From assembly GCA_005799065.1 (NCBI GenBank), contig SYHW01000062.1, forward strand, positions 1-39,768: a DNA stretch of 39,768 nucleotides, written 5' to 3'. Positions 35,947-39,768 of this stretch are shown piece by piece. Under the pieces are notes generated by a model. It ran no database searches, was not told the DNA's origin, and worked only from the letters and a program-made list of their open reading frames with translations. The DNA is from Bacteroidota bacterium (GTDB taxonomy: Bacteria; Bacteroidota; Bacteroidia; UBA7662). A program made the position numbers and the translations under genes. Positions within the stretch are counted from its first letter, which is position 1. Each line of letters opens with the position of its first letter.

Positions 35947-35954
35947 TACATTTG
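35947..35954 (+). promoter_or_regulatory. Predicted -7 promoter element of the TonB receptor gene
   Basis: TACATTTG matches TAnnTTTG. The transcript would start near 35960, so the in-frame GTG at 35956 is unlikely and ATG at 35971 is favoured. There is no good -33 element, consistent with an activator-dependent promoter. Confidence 0.5.
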
Positions 35955-35970
35955 CGTGTTTTTATTAGCT

Positions 35971-38865
35971 ATGGCCCACACCGACAACCTTCAACCGCAT
36001 TTTTCGTCAACCACAGTACGTTATTGGTTGACCTTCATCGCCTTCAATTTGCTTTCAACCCTCTCGTTTGCGCAGCTGGGGTCGATTACGGGTGAAATCC
36101 GCGATAAAGGAAGTAACGAAACGCTCATCGGTGCGGCGGTGGTCATTAAGGGAACCTTGTCTGGTGCCTCGGCCGATCTCGACGGTCGTTATACCATTGC
36201 AAAAGTCACCCCCGGCTCCTACACGCTATCGGTACAGTACTTGGGATACCAGCCATTGGAGGTCACGGGCGTGGTGGTTACGGCCGGTGGCAGCACACGG
36301 GTCGATCTCTACCTCGAACAGGAGTCGACCAGCCTTTCCGAGGTGAAGGTGACGGCCGAGGCCCTTAAAACATCGGTCAGCACCATTCAGATGATACAGA
36401 AAAATAGTTTGGGCGTAATGGATGGTCTGTCGGCCGATCAGATTAAGAAATCTCCGGACCGAAATACGGCCGATGTGCTGAAGCGAACCAGTGGCACCAA
36501 CATACAAGATGGTAAATATGTGGTGGTGCGTGGACTCAACGAGCGCTACAACCTGGCCCTGGTGAATGGCGCCATGCTTCCCGGCACCGAACCCGACAAA
36601 AAAGCCTTTTCCTTCGATTTGTTTCCCTCCGGGATGCTCGACAACCTCATCATCATCAAAAGTGCCCAGCCCGATTTGCCGGGTGAGTTTGCCGGGGGCA
36701 TCATCCGCATCAATACCCGCGATGTACCGGATGATCCGTTCTTCAACATCAGTGTAGGCACGGGAATGAATACGCAGGCTACGTTTCGCGAGTACCGCCG
36801 CATGCAGGGGTCTAGCACCGATTGGCTGGGCTACGACAAAGATTTTAGGACTTTGCCTGCGGATTGGCCGGTCGATCGTTCGACCTTGGTTGGACTACCT
36901 GCCGAACAGCGCCTCGCCTTATCGCGTCAGTTCCGTAACTCGTATGCGACCAACAACCGCACAGCCCTTCCCTACGGCAGCTTTCAGATGTCGGGCGGCA
37001 CCAAGGCCCTTTTGGGCCCCACCGAATTGGGTGTGATTGGTGCTCTTTCTTACAGCACTTCGCAACGGGTCAACTATTCCCGGGCGAGTGGATTTGGAGG
37101 CGTTGGAGGAGGTGCGGGTATTGGTGATTCGATGGGTGTTACACAGCTCATTTCGACCTACAACGACACCGCCTTTCATACCGATGTGAATTGGGGTGCC
37201 ATGCTCAACTTCTCCGCACGTTTTGGTACAAACCACCGTATCTTTTTGAAGAATGCCTTTAACATCACATCGGATAATATTTTCACGGCAGGCCGTGGTT
37301 TCCGTACGGACGGTGAATTCGTTCCATACCGCCGATATCAGTATGAGTTTACCACCAACCAGCTGCTCACCAGTCAACTCGGCGGCGATCATTCGCTGCT
37401 GAAGAATAAGGTGCGGGTCGATTGGGTGGCTTCGAGCAGCAGAAATCGACGAGACCAGCCCGATTTTCGGAGGATTCGTTTGCTTTTGGCGCCTAATGCT
37501 GAGGGTGATACGGTATCGGTATTTCAGCCGCAGTTTCAGCCGAACGATGCAGATGGCTATCGCTTCTTCGCCGGACTGTCTGATGAGGTCAACAACGCTT
37601 TGGTCAACATCACGATCCCTTTCCGATTGGGGGCCAACAAACATGAATTTAAGACCGGCGTTTACGCCCAATCGAAGAGACGCACCTTCACCGCCCGCCC
37701 GCTGGGTTATGCCCGCGCTCCTGGATCGGTTCCATCGGATTCTTTGCTGAATCTGCCCCTCGAGCAACTCTTTGATACGGCCAATATTCGCAATGGAGCC
37801 TGGTGGATCGATGAAATCACCAATCCGGGCGACCGCTACGATGCCTCTTCATCGATCAACGCAGCCTACGCCATGATGGTCAACAAACTCGGGTTGAACT
37901 GGAAGGTCATCTGGGGGGTGCGATTCGAGCGTTTCAACCAAAAGCTCAATTGGACCACCACAGACGGCCGCGATTCTGTTGAAAAGGACTATCCCGACCT
38001 CCTTCCCTCTTTGAATTTGATTTACAGTTTGAGCGATGAATCGAACCTTCGCTTTGGGGCATCGCGTACCTTATCTCGTCCGGAATTCCGCGAAATTGCC
38101 CCATTCACCTTCTATGATTTCGATCTGTTCGCTGCAGTGGCGGGCAATCCCACACTTGTGCGTTCGCGCATCAGTAATTTTGACTTCCGTTATGAGCGGT
38201 TTTTTACGGGTGGACAGATGTTTTCCATGGGGGTATTCTATAAGACATTTGAAGACCCGATCGAACAAAACTTTCCGCCCGGCTTAGGTAGCGGTATTCA
38301 AAGGGGTATTTCCTGGCTGAACTCACCCACAGCCCGTACCGTAGGGACCGAATTGGTGGTGCGCAAGAATATCAATAAGAACCTCGTGGTATCCGCGAAC
38401 CTGACCTTAATTAACTCGGTTATTGAGATACCTTATGCCGATTCCACACGGGGAATTTACCGCAGGCCTATGCAAGGACAAGCGCCATTCATTGCCAATG
38501 TGGTGTTGCAATACAACCAGCCCTCCACAGGTATGCAGTTCAATGTATTCTATAATCAGGTGGGTCGGCAAATTGCCTTTGTTGGCCAACCCGATTTTGA
38601 ACTGGCCGACTTTTATGAGAATTCGCGCCCGATGTTGGATTTTCAGATGAATCTGCCGGTGGGCGAACGTGGAAACATCACGTTTTCTGCAGGCGACATC
38701 ATCAATAGACCCCGTTTCATTTACCAAGACCTCAACGGAAATAAGAAGGTAGACAACAACCCCATCGTTTTTGGTCAGTATGAATATAAGGGTAATCAGG
38801 ATGTGGTGACCCTGTTCCGCCAGCCTGGGCGCACCTTTAGCCTCGGTTTCTCGTACAAGTTGTAG
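35971..38865 (+). CDS. TonB-dependent outer-membrane receptor with N-terminal carboxypeptidase-regulatory-like domain
   Basis: A 964-residue outer-membrane receptor. After the signal peptide (ending TLSFAQ) comes a carboxypeptidase-regulatory-like domain (about 40-120: GSITGEIRDKGSNETLIGAAVVIKG split as GEIRD..LIGAAV, then DLDGRYTIAKVTPGSYTLSV), a plug (about 140-270 with DVLKRTSGTNIQDGKYVVVRGLNERY) and a beta-barrel ending FSLGFSYKL. No SusD partner follows, so it is not a polysaccharide-utilisation pair. The ligand is unknown. The next gene encodes a secreted repeat protein with a similar upstream motif, suggesting the two work under common control, possibly phosphate. A 15-copy repeat array begins at its stop codon. 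Confidence 0.9.
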   Translation: MAHTDNLQPHFSSTTVRYWLTFIAFNLLSTLSFAQLGSITGEIRDKGSNETLIGAAVVIKGTLSGASADLDGRYTIAKVTPGSYTLSVQYLGYQPLEVTGVVVTAGGSTRVDLYLEQESTSLSEVKVTAEALKTSVSTIQMIQKNSLGVMDGLSADQIKKSPDRNTADVLKRTSGTNIQDGKYVVVRGLNERYNLALVNGAMLPGTEPDKKAFSFDLFPSGMLDNLIIIKSAQPDLPGEFAGGIIRINTRDVPDDPFFNISVGTGMNTQATFREYRRMQGSSTDWLGYDKDFRTLPADWPVDRSTLVGLPAEQRLALSRQFRNSYATNNRTALPYGSFQMSGGTKALLGPTELGVIGALSYSTSQRVNYSRASGFGGVGGGAGIGDSMGVTQLISTYNDTAFHTDVNWGAMLNFSARFGTNHRIFLKNAFNITSDNIFTAGRGFRTDGEFVPYRRYQYEFTTNQLLTSQLGGDHSLLKNKVRVDWVASSSRNRRDQPDFRRIRLLLAPNAEGDTVSVFQPQFQPNDADGYRFFAGLSDEVNNALVNITIPFRLGANKHEFKTGVYAQSKRRTFTARPLGYARAPGSVPSDSLLNLPLEQLFDTANIRNGAWWIDEITNPGDRYDASSSINAAYAMMVNKLGLNWKVIWGVRFERFNQKLNWTTTDGRDSVEKDYPDLLPSLNLIYSLSDESNLRFGASRTLSRPEFREIAPFTFYDFDLFAAVAGNPTLVRSRISNFDFRYERFFTGGQMFSMGVFYKTFEDPIEQNFPPGLGSGIQRGISWLNSPTARTVGTELVVRKNINKNLVVSANLTLINSVIEIPYADSTRGIYRRPMQGQAPFIANVVLQYNQPSTGMQFNVFYNQVGRQIAFVGQPDFELADFYENSRPMLDFQMNLPVGERGNITFSAGDIINRPRFIYQDLNGNKKVDNNPIVFGQYEYKGNQDVVTLFRQPGRTFSLGFSYKL

Positions 38866-39187
38866 CCGTTTACCGCCGAGTTGTAGCCGTTTACTGCCGA
38901 GTTGTAGCTGTTTATTGCCGACCGGGTGCTGTTTACTGCTGTATGGATGCTGTTTACTGCTGTATGGATGCTGATTACTGCCGAATGGGTGCTGTTTATT
39001 GCCGACCGGGTGCTGTTTACTGCTTTATGGATGCTGATTACTGCCGAATGGGTGCTGTTTATTGCCGACAGGGTGCTGTTTACTGCTTTATGGATGCTGA
39101 TTACTGCCGAATGGGTGCTGTTTATTGCCGACAGGGTGCTGTTTATTGCTGAATGAGCGCCGGTTATTGCCGAATGGTAGCCGGTTA
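38862..39187. repeat. Fifteen-copy 21-bp tandem repeat array after the TonB receptor
   Basis: Complete units run without gaps from 38862 to 39176 and a partial one follows to about 39187. A common core is GCTGTTTATTGCCGA. Units 7-9 (from 38988) and 10-12 (from 39051) form a 63-bp higher-order repeat of three distinct unit types, beginning again at 39114. The first unit overlaps the receptor stop codon (38863-38865). The unit length, a multiple of three, leaves an accidental open frame at 38926-39156. Together with the promoter region of the next gene it fills the 478-bp gap up to 39343. Confidence 0.97.
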
Positions 39188-39244
39188 CGAACTAGAAACA
39201 AACGGTTTTTCTATATGGTTCAAAGGATGTTTGGCCTCACCGAT

Positions 39245-39276
39245 CACACAATCATAACTGGGCACACAATCATAAC
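39245..39276. repeat. Pair of 14-bp direct repeats upstream of the last gene
   Basis: CACACAATCATAAC occurs at 39245-39258 and 39263-39276, an 18-bp period, just upstream of the TTAAC-type motif. They may be protein-binding sites or a small slippage product. Confidence 0.8.
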
Positions 39277-39282
39277 CACGCA

Positions 39283-39300
39283 TTAACATTCGCTTAATCC
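39283..39300 (+). promoter_or_regulatory. TTAACAT-N4-TTAATCC direct repeat (Pho-box-like)
   Basis: Two seven-base half-sites, TTAACAT (39283-39289) and TTAATCC (39294-39300), with an 11-bp period, end eight bases before the -7 element. This is the layout of PhoB boxes, which replace the upstream promoter element. The similar motif before the TonB receptor is 11 bp further from its -7 element, one helical turn. Confidence 0.45.
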
Positions 39301-39308
39301 CACGGGGA

Positions 39309-39316
39309 TAGTTTTG
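39309..39316 (+). promoter_or_regulatory. Predicted -7 promoter element of the last gene
   Basis: TAGTTTTG matches TAnnTTTG; it lies 27 bases before the ATG at 39344. Confidence 0.5.
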
Positions 39317-39343
39317 CCGCTATTCAGATAAATCCAAAAACCC

Positions 39344-39768
39344 ATGAAAAACCTATTAACCTCCTTCCATCGTTGGATGCTCTTGGTTGTGGTGTTGGCC
39401 TTCACGCAAATGGCGCAGGCTCAAAACACCGTCCAAGTGTCATCAGACATCACCACGAACACGACCTGGACGCGCAACAACGTCTATATCCTCAACGGAT
39501 ATCGGTATGTGAAAGACGGTGCCACCCTCAGCATCGAGCCAGGTACGGTGATCCGTGGCGACAAAGCCTCTAAAGGAACGCTGATCATTGCCCGCACCGG
39601 TAAGATTTTCGCGAACGGTACCGCCGCTGAGCCCATCGTATTCACATCCAACGAACCAGTAGGCAGCCGTACTTATGGCGACTGGGGTGGTGTTGTAATC
39701 TTGGGCAGTGCCCTCATCAACGTACCGGGTGGTACAGCACAAATTGAAGGTGGTTTATTGGGTCCAGA
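39344..39768 (+). CDS. Secreted beta-helix-type protein, 5' part (runs off the window)
   Basis: The first 141 residues of a secreted protein that continues beyond the right edge. A signal peptide (MKNLLTSFHRWMLLVVVLAF, cleaved near QAQ) is followed by WTRNNVYILNGYRYVKDGAT and then LSIEPGTVIRGDKASKGTLI, GKIFANGTAAEPIVFTSNE and GDWGGVVILGSALIN. These short glycine- and valine-rich turns resemble the right-handed parallel beta-helix proteins that in Bacteroidota often end in a T9SS sorting signal; that end is not visible here. Such genes are sometimes mislabelled multidrug transporters. It lies downstream of the TonB receptor with its own promoter and a similar TTAAC motif. Confidence 0.8.
   Translation, partial: MKNLLTSFHRWMLLVVVLAFTQMAQAQNTVQVSSDITTNTTWTRNNVYILNGYRYVKDGATLSIEPGTVIRGDKASKGTLIIARTGKIFANGTAAEPIVFTSNEPVGSRTYGDWGGVVILGSALINVPGGTAQIEGGLLGP

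Noticed and set aside
36919-37767. 282-codon minus-strand open frame opposite the TonB receptor
   Set aside because: Shadow of the receptor barrel sequence; no recognisable motif and no promoter.
38926-39156. Open frame of 76 codons with hydrophobic seven-residue repeats in the array
   Set aside because: It is a direct consequence of a 21-bp repeat lacking stops in that frame; two frames are open, there is no start context and no relation to known proteins.
38862-39187. Resemblance to a CRISPR array
   Set aside because: Units are directly adjacent with no spacers, and there are no cas genes.
1-39768. tRNA, rRNA, transposase, integrase or phage genes
   Set aside because: Looked for on both strands; none seen.

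Overview
The window is chromosomal DNA of a Bacteroidota bacterium of moderate GC content (judged by eye). The evidence is a set of type IX secretion and gliding-motility genes (porU, porV, a porP/sprF homologue, gldJ, gldA and a fused gldF-gldG), a SusC-type TonB receptor with an N-terminal carboxypeptidase-like domain, T9SS cargo-type proteins, and TAnnTTTG promoter elements in most intergenic gaps in place of a standard -10 box. Almost no gene has a Shine-Dalgarno sequence; murF is the clear exception. The species cannot be named from the sequence.

Layout. (1) 1-272: no convincing complete gene; a 106-bp imperfect inverted repeat lies at the left edge. (2) 273-6077, minus strand: a tightly packed run tatA-gatA-TPR protein-comA-DUF368 transporter (popT)-aroE, mostly with 4-nt or 1-nt overlaps. 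(3) 6146-8181, plus strand: an alkylglycerol-monooxygenase-like membrane hydroxylase followed by a YhhN/TMEM86 lysoplasmalogenase-like protein, a possible ether-lipid cleavage pair. (4) 8299-17622, minus strand: porU-porV-metallo-beta-lactamase-fold hydrolase-a large TolB-like/outer-membrane barrel protein. (5) 17807-20305, plus strand: porP/sprF homologue and gldJ, divergent from porU. (6) 20467-20967, minus strand: a biotin carboxyl carrier protein. (7) 21116-26618, plus strand: rimP-nusA-infB-pnuC, with a terminator-like hairpin between the predicted promoter and rimP. (8) 26689-32042, minus strand: gldA-gldFG-DUF4340 protein-dnaN. (9) 32196-34469, minus strand: an FG-GAP-repeat cargo protein; 34499-35842, plus strand: murF. 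(10) 35971 to the right edge, plus strand: a TonB-dependent receptor and the start of a secreted repeat protein, both preceded by similar TTAAC-type direct repeats with an 11-bp period.

How the genes fit together. PorU, PorV, the PorP/SprF homologue and GldJ form outer-membrane and periplasmic parts of the secretion/gliding machine. GldA and GldFG would form the gliding-associated ABC transporter. The FG-GAP protein is a likely exported substrate. The remainder is mainly housekeeping: translation (rimP, nusA, infB, gatA), replication (dnaN), peptidoglycan and lipid-carrier recycling (murF, popT), shikimate synthesis (aroE) and protein export (tatA).

The most unusual theme is short tandem DNA repeats (units of 14 to 73 bp, different in each place) at or just beyond the 3' ends of several genes, in a few 5' leaders, and inside variable linkers of two proteins. 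In two cases they appear to have rewritten the C-terminus of the neighbouring protein. I see no rRNA, tRNA, CRISPR array, transposase, integrase or prophage gene.
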